Below, one piece after another: positions 13,301-25,300 of a DNA stretch of 64,000 nt; position 1 is the stretch's first letter, and each line of letters opens with the position of its first letter. Location: contig JABAKD010000006.1 of NCBI GenBank assembly GCA_012845835.1, forward strand, positions 1,906,116 through 1,970,115, in the 5' to 3' direction. The stretch comes from Undaria pinnatifida. Taxonomy: Eukaryota; Sar; Phaeophyceae; Laminariales; Alariaceae. The notes under the pieces are model-generated. The model was not told where the DNA came from and did no database searches. It saw nothing but the letters and a program-made list of their open reading frames with translations. Both the position numbers and the translations under genes were made by a program.

Positions 13301-16300
13301 GCAATCGTCGATTTGTTTCCACGAATTTTTGTGTTTCTCTCTGAAGGCGTTTTCCAAGCGGCGTTATATGCTATGCACGTAATTGTGCCCAAGTACTACT
13401 CCATGCTAGGTAATTCCATTTAGTTTCTCTCCAAAACGTGGGCGGAGTTCAGTTGTAATGGGGTTATTGCCAATCCTGCTGTAGGGGCTACCGTGTACCT
13501 GGTAACAGGTAAGATAACACACCCTTGGTATAAATTGATACCGCGTGTAGCAGGTAAGAAAACACCCCCCCTCTGATAAAGTGCAGGCTATCTACCGTGT
13601 GGCAGGTCAAGATGACGCAACCCCTCCGGTAAATGGCAGAGCCGATTTCGTCCGAAACCAGGGAGGCACAAATACAAACGAAAATACCGGCTTTGGGAAC
13701 ATGTCGCGGGTCGCGGAGATAGTTTTACGGACGCGCCCATCGGCGTTTGCGCTATTACTAGGCGGTGCCCCCGCTGTCAAGAAAGGCATAATTGTTTGCA
13801 GCCCACAGGTTTGAACTATGTGTGAGGGGGTATGTCGTCATGAAAAAGGTATAACATCAGCCGTCGACGCATAGTCGGCTAGCAGCTAGCAGAGGAGTCC
13901 CCCGATGCGAAGGGTGCCGTAGGAATTTTCTGGGTTCCCTGCATGAGGAGCTGAATGAATATCTCATTCTACGCAACATGACTTCGAAGACCTTTCGTTC
14001 GCGTACCCCGACCTTATTTTCCATCCGCTAAAATGCAGGCTACCAGGCAGTCCTAAAGTAAATCTACTCGTAAAATGTATGGTACGTACAATTCTGTCCG
14101 ATAGTTCCCCAATTACTTGCACAGCTTAACCTGCCGGAAACGTTTTGGCCCAGAAAGTGCAAAAAACCTCCCGTGGGATGACTTTGAGGGGTTATTTTAT
14201 TGATAATTTTCGGATAGCCCGCACCAAAAACGTCACCACGTCTTGGTAGTGGGTAGGGTTACTTGGTACACAGTGGGTACCCCGAGTTAAGAGCGTGCAG
14301 GATAAGAGCATTCGGCATTTAACGCCTGTACAACTGGAAATCCGTTTGGGGGGGAAAGTTACCTGGAATTAGTACAGGAAGGGGTATTGGGGCTCTAGAG
14401 GGGTTGAGAGCGGTGAAATCGGCATGTCCCGTTCATACCAAAAGCTATATATTTCCCACTACGGATAAGAGCAATGTGTAGTTAACGCCTTTACAACTGG
14501 AAACCCTTTTTGGGGACAAAACTACTTGAAGTTAGTACAGGGAGGGATTTTGGGGCTCTAAATGAGTTAAGAACTTGTCACGGGGCGCTCGTAAAGCTAA
14601 CCCTAACCCATATTTCCCGTTACGGATAAGAGCAAGGTGTAGATAATAACGCTCGTGTCGGCTTGTCACGGGACGCTCTTAAAGCTAACCCTAATCCCTG
14701 ACCCTAACCCTAAGAATACACAGCTTCACCCATCTTCGATATTTATTTGCCCAAAAGTCGATCGGTTCTGCTACGGGACAAGTTATGACTTGGTAGTTTC
14801 TGTTGAGAAAGTCCTGGGTTGTGTGTGAATATATGAGAAGCAAACCGACCAAAACAGTGTTTTGTCTTCCGGAAGGTTTGCGTTTGATCCCGTGTCATGG
14901 AAAAGCTTAACTTGTGCCCTGGTAGCCACTAGCCGTGCCTGGTGGTGGGTAGGGTTACGCTGTACCCAAGTCTATGTTTGAAAAATGAAAAAAATACATT
15001 TCAGCTGTGTGATCAACCGACAAGGGATATATGCAGTATATATGCTGCAATTTACCTGGTATTTTGAGTGTTACGGGTATGTACGGTAACTAATGGACGG
15101 TAGCTAATGGACGGTAATCCAAGCCCTGTATGACACGTGCCTAGGAAAATGTGGCTCCCCGCTCCCCGCCCCTAGTCCAGCATCTCTTTACGATCTCTTT
15201 ACTCTTTACTGCGGCGCACCCGTCACCGGTATATTGCTGGGCTGCTGTTCACCCGCAATACCGCAACCTATTCGTGCTCTTAGATGCTGGTGCTTGATGT
15301 GATACGCGCTAGGCTATGCTGGCATGCTCGTACACAATACCAGGTACTCGGTAATCATCCTAATCTACCCGTATTCAGTCTCTTGTGGAGTTTTTTTTGT
15401 TTGTTTCGCCGCCGAGGCTGCTTTGTGTGGTCGAAATATGAGTAGCAGTATGGGTCCGTCCCCCAATAAGGTGGTCTGAGTAGTGCGGTATGCCGATATA
15501 AGGCGGTATCCCGATGGAAGGCGGTCGAAATTGCTTGGCGCGACTTGGGAATTGCACTTATAACATGGATTGAATAGTGCGGCTTCCCTCTATAAGGCGG
15601 TTAAGGCGGCCAGGCGATTTTATTGCTATGCCACACCCCTATCTTACTACTGTGCTTGAACATGTCTGTGCAACTGGATGCTGCAGCTGCCGCCGCGCTG
15701 CAAGAGCGTGACACGCAGAAGCTGCTTCATGTCGACGATGATCGTTCGGTGTGAGCTATTTTACTTCTCTCATGCCCCCAAGAGGTCAATCTTACACCTT
15801 GAAGTTGAAGTAGGAGCACTTGAAAATACCTAGTAACTGCTGCTGTGCTGCGAAAAGTAAAAAAATGATGTTAGTACAAGGTTTCTGCGGGTGATGCTGC
15901 CCGCTCAAAGCAGCGAAACCCAAAATACTAATAACCCAGAATACACAAAATAGAGTATACACATATTCCCACCGTTTTTGTTCAGCATATTTGTGTACTT
16001 TTTTATAGGTTGTGTTGGCCTTTGGTTGAGTCTTTCGTCGTTTTCATGACCAAGTAAAATTAAATTAAATTGAACACGTCAGCTGCTGTGAGTTCGCTCA
16101 TTTTACGGGTCGATACTCATCTTTGCAAGCCGCGTGATATTCCGGCCGCGCGTTTTTTTGTCTCTGAAGATATAGGAGTACCCTGGATTTCGTTTGGGGC
16201 CATTTCGGTCCATAATAATCAATCTGCGCACTGACATTATATATATCGTATATACGGAGAGGTGCCAAAGGTGATTTGTTATATTTTTCTCTACCCAACG

Positions 16301-19300
16301 ACGTTTGGGGTATCACAAACATCCTACTGTACACACACTGTATACTCTACTGTAAGTGCCACCCTCCTCTAAGCGAAGGTGTCGGTTGACGGCACTCTTG
16401 ACTTGTCACGGACAACCGTCAAGGACCTCTTCACACTGAAACCAGTATATTACGTACAACAGGGCCTTGACGGGACAAAACTAGACCGTCAAGACCGTCA
16501 AGCCTCATGTATGCATGTAAGTGCCTGATAGCCCGACTTACTGTAAGTGCCTGGTATTTGTCGAATCCTTCTATGATACGTGTCAGAGGGAAATATTATG
16601 TTGCGACAATCTTGCAGATCACGATCACGATATAGATCATCGTACACCCTGCTAATTTGCCGTTGTGATACTGTATATATGTCGTGCAGGATCCGTACAG
16701 TATAGATCAAGCGAAGGAGCCGTGTGTAAGATGTCGCAGATCGTTCGGCTCTATAGATTCAGGCAAGGCACCGTGTGGTAGATCATGCAGATCATGTATA
16801 CGGCTCTTTAGATCCAGCCAAGGAACCGTGTGCCAGATCGTGCAGATCATATGGCTCCCGCCGGTATAATGTACATGATATTGCACGCGATTTCTTGGGT
16901 AGATGTGTACCGAATGTCCTGCACGATGTGGCATACAGGCAGATATATATGATCTAGATGATTTTATTATCTAGATGATCTATATATTCTAGACGGTGTA
17001 GATTATTTGGACGATCTGTATAATCTGCATAACCTATGTGATCTATGTGATTTGTATCATATACGATATGAATTAGAACGTGATCTTTCCTAATCGTGAA
17101 AAATTGTCGAATCATTGAACAAGGTATCTATGATCTGTATGAGGATCTGTATGATCTATATGGTCTATAATGTGATCTGTACGATGTGTGAAAAATTGCG
17201 GAAAAAACGAAAATAGTGTGGTAGTTACGGCATCGGCGACGCGATTCAGACCGGCCTGCTCAGGTAGGAGACGTATACGGAGTGACGGAGAGAGATATGC
17301 CACACGAGCGCGGCGTGCTGATGCCTGTAGCGCCGCACGCTCTTCGTAAAAGGTTGATGAGGCCCTGCTAACTGCTTTTTCAGCCGCTGTACTATATCAA
17401 GACATCAAGCTATACTATATTCAAGACTGGATCAAGTCTTCAAAGGGTTGATAAACACAGCGTTAATAGTACAGTGGTGGCCCCTCTATAGTGCCGGTAT
17501 GTGCACTATGACGACAACCCGCACTACTCCGCACCACGCCTATACTGCTTTGTCCCGTGTGTGCCAAGCATTTTCACAGGCACTATAGCGGGCAACCGGC
17601 ACCATAGAGGACCAGAGCTGTGCTCTGTTCTCCGTTCGTATTATGCATACCAGGTACTGTAGATGTTGGTCTTTCCATTATTTTCGTAGTTTTAATACAA
17701 GCTTGATTATCATTTCCTCCTCCCTTTGTGCCCTCCACCCCCGGCTCTTTTCTGCAGGCGCTGGCGTTTAATTATAGAGCGAACCTGACTTTTTTGGTGG
17801 TGGTGATGCAGTGCGTGGTGGGGACGGTGTTGGTGGAGATAGGGCGGCGTCTGGGCTACGCGACCTATGACCCCTTTAATTTGACCACAGCTCGGAGATG
17901 GCTTCCCGTAAGCCTATGCTTCAGCGCTATGCTCTTCACCAGCTTTAAGGCCCTGGAGGTCATGAACGTCCCAATGGTGAGCAGATAGGAGCTGTCCCTT
18001 TTGGCAGGTCGAAGGGGTGTCCTACAGTATTGTGTCTTTTTCAACCATGGAACTAACCCCAACCCTAACCCTAACCCATGGTAGGAAATACACTGTAATG
18101 ATGACGTCACTGGGGTACAATGGTTGAAAAAACACAATTATGTGTATCCCTCGATCAAAGGGCAAGGGTGTTCTAAGCATAATGACTTGAATATTTATTT
18201 AGTTGCAGCATTGGCCATACGCTCTTCGACCCGAGTTGACGAGGGAAGAAAGGGCTGAAGTCTTCTCGCGATAAAAGTGAAGGTGTGTACCGTAGTGGGG
18301 AGGGGGGATAAGAGCCTGCTTCGTGGGCCCGGATCTGAGTTACGTCCAGAGAGCTTTGGAGAAGGAGAAAGGAAACGTGCGAAGATATTAATATGGATGA
18401 GGAAAATAAAAGAAAACGGGGCGGCCGGGGCCGCTAGGGTAAGTAGTGCGTGCGGCTGCATTGTACAAGGTAGGAAGCTGTACGATAGTGCGTGAAGTGT
18501 GTTAATACTTGCACCGCTGCAGGCTTATGTAGGCCCATGATTTGATCGCATTAGTCGTGTTTTTTGTTCGATGCCGTAGAGACCGCGCTGTGATCGTCCC
18601 TTGACTCCCCACTCCCCGCTCCTCCACGCTTAAAATGAATTGTTCGATACTGTTGGAGACCACGCTGTGATCCCCTGAGTCACCACACCTGGACACCTGG
18701 AACGAGTAAATTGGTAGTGTGTGATAGGGCGACACGATTCGTGAACATCCCTATCGTGGACAAAATGTAGCTTTACGTAGGAAAGTGGTGTTTGTGGAGG
18801 CGTGGAAGGGGTTCTGATTTAGCAGACGAATTTTTGTTGATCGTCTCGAGAGACGAAAAAATAGGATAGCCAGGCAACAGCGACAGAAGAGCTGTCGCGC
18901 TCGCCAGAGACGGTCGCCTGGGGCTCAGGGGGGCGAGAGCGCGTAGCACCGCAAGGTTGAAATGAGTCAAGTAGCGTGCCCATTAAAATTGATCGACTTT
19001 CAGCATGGCGGACGCCAACTCGGGCGGGCCAGTCGGCGAGGGACACGGGCATATCGAGGTGGCAGAGGTGCGAGTGGATGCTGCAGTCGCCCCTGTGCAG
19101 GCTGCCCTTCAAGGCAACGGCGTGGGACCCGCCCCGGTTCTCGCAGCAGCAGGCCCAGCAATCGTGGTCCTTCTGCAGGAGTTGCTGGCGAGTCAACAGG
19201 CGATCGCTGCGCGCTTGGCAAACGTTGTGAACATCCCTATCGTGACCAGACATTGTATTATTCAGAAATCAGAACCCACGATCAGTACGAAAACCTATAC

Positions 19301-22300
19301 TCACACATTCTTTTTTTTCTTCACCATATTTTTAATTAGAATTTTATGATGAGGTCGAGGATCTCGCCGAAACCCATATCTGCAGGCTGTGTTGTGACAA
19401 TCCGATCGCGCGTATTTAACGGGGTGTGTATGTCCTCGAAGGATATAGCTCGGCGACTCCCGTGCCATACGTTTGTCACCATGTTCTCCTAAACTAGTAG
19501 GAAACCGTGGTTTTACACCTTGACTGGCTGCTCGCGAGCTCATGCGTGTGTGTGTGTTTTTTTATTATTGTGGCTTCGGCAGTGACGGCAGGACTCGATG
19601 TGTGGGTGTCTTATTTCTTGTGGCTCTGGCATCGACGATAGGCCACGGTCAGCCTGAGCAGCCGTCGAATCATAAGAAGACTAAACTCGTCGTCCCTTAG
19701 TCTCTGGCTTGAGGATCGGGTAGGTGCAACGTTACGTACCCCTCGACTCTAATGCTTGTATGGTTTGGCCCTGTCGTCCAATCAGAAGAAGGCACAAGTG
19801 TTCCTCTCTTATGTCTCTGGCGTCGAGATAGGGTAGCTACAACCTTAGGCGTCGACTCTAAAACTGGTTTAACTTTGGCCAATATAGGCATGAAACATTC
19901 TTATGGCGGAGCTAACATTACATGAGACCGCGGTTTTGTCCGGCAAGAAATAATCTTGTCGTGCTAGATCACCTGGGGTGCTCGCCTTGGCTTACCGCTC
20001 GTGGACACTACAACTATAACCGAAAGAGGCTACGATGCGTCCGAAAATACGACAATACCGACCTCGTAAAAGACGTGTCTGCTATAATCCTCTCATGTCA
20101 TATTTGATGGCGAACGTGTTGGAGTGCTCGTGCAGCCCATTACGACAATGCAACTCGACGCGTAAGATGTTGTAGATGTCGCCAGGAAGTAGCTCGCGCA
20201 GCAGGGTATAGTAGACTTCACCGCGTTCTCCCTACCCCAAACCTACCAGATACAGCACCAAAAATAGTATTTTTTTCTTTTGGTAATCCTTGGTGATTCA
20301 CACATTTTCAAATCATCCAAATCAACAGGGCGAAACCGCCCGAAGGGTCTTAGCCTTAGCCCGGGTTAGGGTCGGGGCTAGGGTTGGAATTTGGGTTAGG
20401 GTTGGTTTGTGTCTACGCCTGCATGTGAGGTGTAAAAAAACACACACCCGGAACGCGTGAGTACAAGCTTAAAGCCCTCTATAACGCGCGATGCGTTTGG
20501 TGCTTTGGTTGTGTGCGGTGGTAAATGTGTAGCGGTTGCTCCGCGGTTAGAACCAACTGTCCGTGATCAAGCAAGGCATGGCTTCACCCTTCTCGAAAGG
20601 AGTCACCGTTTTTCTGCCGCTTTGTGTATTGCCGTAGTACCGGCGTATTATACATGTCTCTTTATTCACTCGTATTAATCGCGACAACGCCTTTCACAGG
20701 GCGGATCGCTTCTGGGCAGATCACTTCTCCCGGGGCGGATCGGAACAGAGTGTCCTGACCCGACCCGAGCTGACGCATGACTTGTCGATCACCTCCTGAC
20801 CCGGCCCGACTCGATCCGCGAGTTTTTGAAAACCTCCTGACCCGACCCTCGGGCAGGATCATGACCCGTATAAACCCCTGGTCATAATCACGTGAATGCC
20901 TCTTTTGAGTACCAACGCCAACTAAGCCCGACCCTTCTTCCCGCCGCTCTTCGCTCACAGGTGACCGTGTTTAAGAACCTAACGAACATCGTTATCGTCA
21001 CGGGTGACTGGTGGTTCTTTCACCAAGCGGCCTCGACGCTTGTGATCGCCAGCATGGCTGTCATGGTCTTCGGAGCCCTCGTTGCTTCCTACCACGACTT
21101 GAACTTTAGGTGAGCGATCCCCGCCCCTTGCCCTAGCCCTAGCCCTAGCCCTAGCCGATTTTTTGGTTCGATATTGCGTTTGTTGTCCGCCCCCTTTCGA
21201 GAGTTTGTTTTTGCTGTGGCGGTCGAAGCAAGAAGGGCCCGTGAGTCATTCACGAAGTTTTTTGCCAGAAGCAAAACAACAAGCGTAAAAATCGCCCCGA
21301 TGGTTGATGGGTTAATATTTTGGTTGTCGTCGTACGTTGAGATGCTCCGCGATCGGGCGTTTTGGGGCGCGTCGAGAGGCCTCTTTTGGCCGCCCTTTTT
21401 TTTTCTCTCTCTTTTGATCTGTCTTTCTCTCTTGTGACAAGCGTGGTTCAGTTTTTATCCGCTCGGGTGGCGGCCTATGATACCCGTGCAACCGCCCGTG
21501 TGGGTTGCTTCTAGGCGGTGCGTGAGTGCTATGCCAACGCAGACTACGTATAAACGCGTGTGCTGCGACAGAGGCAGGGCTTCTTGTGGCTGAAACGTTT
21601 CCTGCATGAATGGGCTCCTTAACCCATCTCCAGCTCCTAAAATTATCCTACTGTAGTCCAACTCCAAGTGTTTTGTTCCCATGTCGGGAGTGCGGTGCTA
21701 AAAGGGTTGACGCCTTTATAGGTGGAAACCTTTTTTGGAGGGGACAGGCTACTTGGAATTAGTATGGGGGCGGGATTTGGGTTCTAAAGGGGTTGATTGA
21801 CCCCGAACCGTCAGAACTTCACCCTTTTCTTTTTGTTCATTTTTTTCGTTGTATCACCTAGGCCATGTGATTGTTCGTGTTTATTGGGTAGAACTTTGGT
21901 TTATCTCCAAATCGTTTCCTTTGTTGTGGGGAAGGAAGCCTTGGAAACCAATCGGTGCACCTCTCTACCGCAAATATGTCGGTTGACGGTCTAGTTATAA
22001 CCCGTCAAGAAGTCTCTGGAGTTATCGTACTAGCGTTAGTGTGCGGAGTTCCTTGACGGCTGTCCGTCCGTCAAGGGGCAAGAATGCCGTCAACCCCGAC
22101 ATCTTTGCTCTACAGTAACATGCGTCTATACTCTGTATTAAGGGCGGGGCATTTTTTAGTTTTTGGTATGGTTCAGCGGGGGCGGTTGATCAGGCGCCAC
22201 ACTGAAATCTGAACGCCACTTGAACGTGTAAACACAGTACGTAAGTACTGTAGTATCCTGGCTGTTATGCAGGTTGAAGTGTCTACCGTACGGGGAGAAG

Positions 22301-25300
22301 GGAAGATACCTGCGACAACGGCTTATCCAGAAGATCGCTGCGGGTACAAACCTTTTACGATTTGGGCTGGAGAGCAAACGTGATGATTTTAAAAAAGAAC
22401 GAAAAAAGTGTCTTGACCTGCTTCCCTCCCACACATGTTCGACTCTACGAATACTGCAGTAGTCGACTTGCTTTCTCCCCCCGATCCCGACCCCTCCGCT
22501 CTGGGGACTCTTTGTGATGCCCGTAGCCCTTGGGGTTACTTCTGGATGGTGGCGAACTGCTGTGCGACGGCAGGCTACGTGCTGTACATGAAGTACGCCA
22601 CGAAGACCATCAAGCTTCCGAGGTGACCGAACGTTAAATATAGTGTTTTGGGCCCTCTCCTGTTGCCTGCTTGATGTTGCTCGTGGCGGATGTGGATAGT
22701 AAAATCGCAGTTGTTGGCACTGGGTTGTCTGGACAGTATAGCACAGCAGAAGGGGTCTCACAGTACGGCGGAGGTGTGCAATAGCAATATGACCGCCTTA
22801 TCGAGGCAGGCCGCCTTATTCATTCCAGGTCTTGAGTACTTTAGTGCAATTCCCCAGTGGCTAAAGAGATTTTGACATCCTTATATCGGGATACCGCCTA
22901 GAATAGGATACCGCCTGGTTGGGGGACTGCTGCTGTTTACTGTACCTGTACTGGAAAGGGAAAACGTAATTGACAAAAATGTGCATCTGTCATTTGAAAG
23001 AACGTGGGCTTCTTGGTTAGGGGAGGATGTGTTTTGTGTCACACACCGTGGCCAGTACCCGTCGTGCAAGCGCGTATATAGCATGCACTGCTGTCGTGCG
23101 CAGGCAGCGCGCTCGCACTCTGAACACCCGCGGGCTCCCTTTTTTCTCGGCCTCTCGTGTTTCAGATTCGGCATGGTGTTCTACAACAATCTGCTGACGT
23201 CCTGCCTGCTGGCGCCGGCCGCTTTCGTGGTTGGCGACTTCAAAATTTTCGTGTCGACACCTCAGCTGCATACCTTTACGTACACGGCCATCAACCTCTT
23301 TTCGGGTGAGCGGGAAAAAGTATCGTTTATGGCATCGTGCCGTGCATTATATCATCCATCGGGTCATGAATCATGCCGATCGTCTTGTCATGCGTGATGC
23401 CGTTCATGATGCTACCCATCATGTCGTGCACGACGCCATGCACGACTTTTCACAGGATCTTGTCGAGCGTCATGTCATGCATCACGCCATAAATGTCGTC
23501 ACGACACACCTCAAAATGCGATAAAGCCTTTACAACCGAAACCCATTTCTGGGGACAAAACTACTTGGAAATAGTATAGGGAAGGCTTTTCGGACCCCAG
23601 AGGGGCCAGGGGTCACCTCAACCACGCTCGTATAAACAGCGAGTGCCGCTCGGAACAAAACAAGAAAAACGCACCGATAATCAACGTTTTAATATCCTAC
23701 GTCATCCATCACATATATATGGTGTCATTCATATTGCCAGCACCATTAAACGCCCCATGTCACATGGTGTCATACACGCTGGCGTCTATCGACGCGTGCT
23801 ACCATAGACGTACAGCAGGGGTCCCCCAACAAGGCGGTCTGAGCAAGGCGGTATCCCTATATAAGGCGGTCACGACTGTGGAACTGCACTCATAAACTGC
23901 ATTGAATAGTGCGGCTTCCCTCTATAAGGCGGTCGCATTGCTCTCTCTGGCACACCTCTGCCTTACTGGGGGACCGGACAACGGGGATCCCGACGCAATG
24001 GACTCACACTTGAGACGCTATTTCACCCGGAGTAGGAGCTGAACTATATATTGGAGAAAAACCAATGCAATACATCAACATTGACGTGACAATATCTATG
24101 TCTTCCTGCAATGGATAGTAATTTTCATGTCACCGAACACGTTGATGTCCCCTTCATGGTTCATTCCAGGCTTCGTGTCCATTAATGCTACTATTAGGTT
24201 TTTGGCTATTAATAGCTGACAACATACTGAAAACGGGCGACTGGTGAAATACACAGCTTGCAAAGATGAGAATCAACCCTAACTTTCTCCCGCACCTCCA
24301 GCTCCAACTTGTTAGATAGTGTCACAAAAACTTCGGCGTGGGAACTTGATCACGGACCAAAAGCGCGACTTTTGTTCATATGAAACGGTTGCTGACGATG
24401 TCCTTTGGTACTTTTTTATTCCATTCGTTCGAAATACGTCAGCTGTGAGTTGGACAAGTTTTAGGGTCGATACTCATCTTTGCAAGTTGCACTCGCTGCC
24501 CTGGTCAGGTGTGGTCGGCGTAAGCCTTAACTTCGCGTCTTTGTGGTGTGTGGGGGCTACGTCGGCTACCACCTACGCCGTAGTTGGATCCGTGAACGTG
24601 GTGAGTTAGTGCTATAGTCTAGATGTGAGGACAACACGACCACTCACGACTGGATTGCTGTCTTGGGTGTGTGGACGATGTGGGCTGCTGTATTGTCACG
24701 GCCGTTTCGTGCTTGCTTTATGCTGAGTCTCGTGGACGTGGTTTTGCTGCTGTTTTTGAGATAGCATTCGCCGTCTCGGTCGGGTCTTGGTGTTGTTGGT
24801 TTTGTGGTTATTGCTGCATGCAAGCATCGCACACGTTCAAGCATGAGAGTTTTTTGTCGCGGCGGCGGCAGCGGTACCATCAGCAGCAACGCTGAACGGC
24901 GCGCGTATGATCACCGACCGGCAAGACGTTTTTGCTCTCAAGTCGCTCGTTTCCCGCACGTAGAAGTGAAACGCGCCCTCGAGGTAGCTGGGCGATGCTG
25001 AAAACTCGGTTTCTGACACACAACTTGGCCTTCCATAACGCTGTTGCCGTTTTTGGACTAAACATCTCTCGCCTGTGATTGTGGTCTTGTTCGTGATGCT
25101 CTTGCCGATTACCAAACGCATCTCGCCTGCGATTTTTACGGCTCTTTTTTGTCCTAAAGTCTCGATCGGCAGACACCTGTTTTTTTTTTGTGAACGTACA
25201 TGGTGCTGTTGACTTCGCGAGCAGCCAAGGACCTGCCGACCGCGCGTAAATATGGGTCTGTGATTGTATCCAGTCTTGTCTGTCTTTTGACCAGGGGCTA

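Larger units (their letters stand above)
918..17757 (+). other. Transporter intron 1 (about 16.8 kb, GC-AG)
   Basis: No coding exon was recognised inside. The contents are repeats: MITE-like copies, a 1.7 kb palindrome, a TTG microsatellite, short tandem repeats, a polypurine tract and telomere-like tracts, each listed separately. Exons 1 and 2 join in frame with no family block missing, so a hidden exon is not needed. Confidence 0.7.

Noticed and set aside
9054..22103. LTR retrotransposon
   Set aside because: No reverse transcriptase, integrase or paired LTRs were seen; the elements have short inverted ends and no coding sequence.
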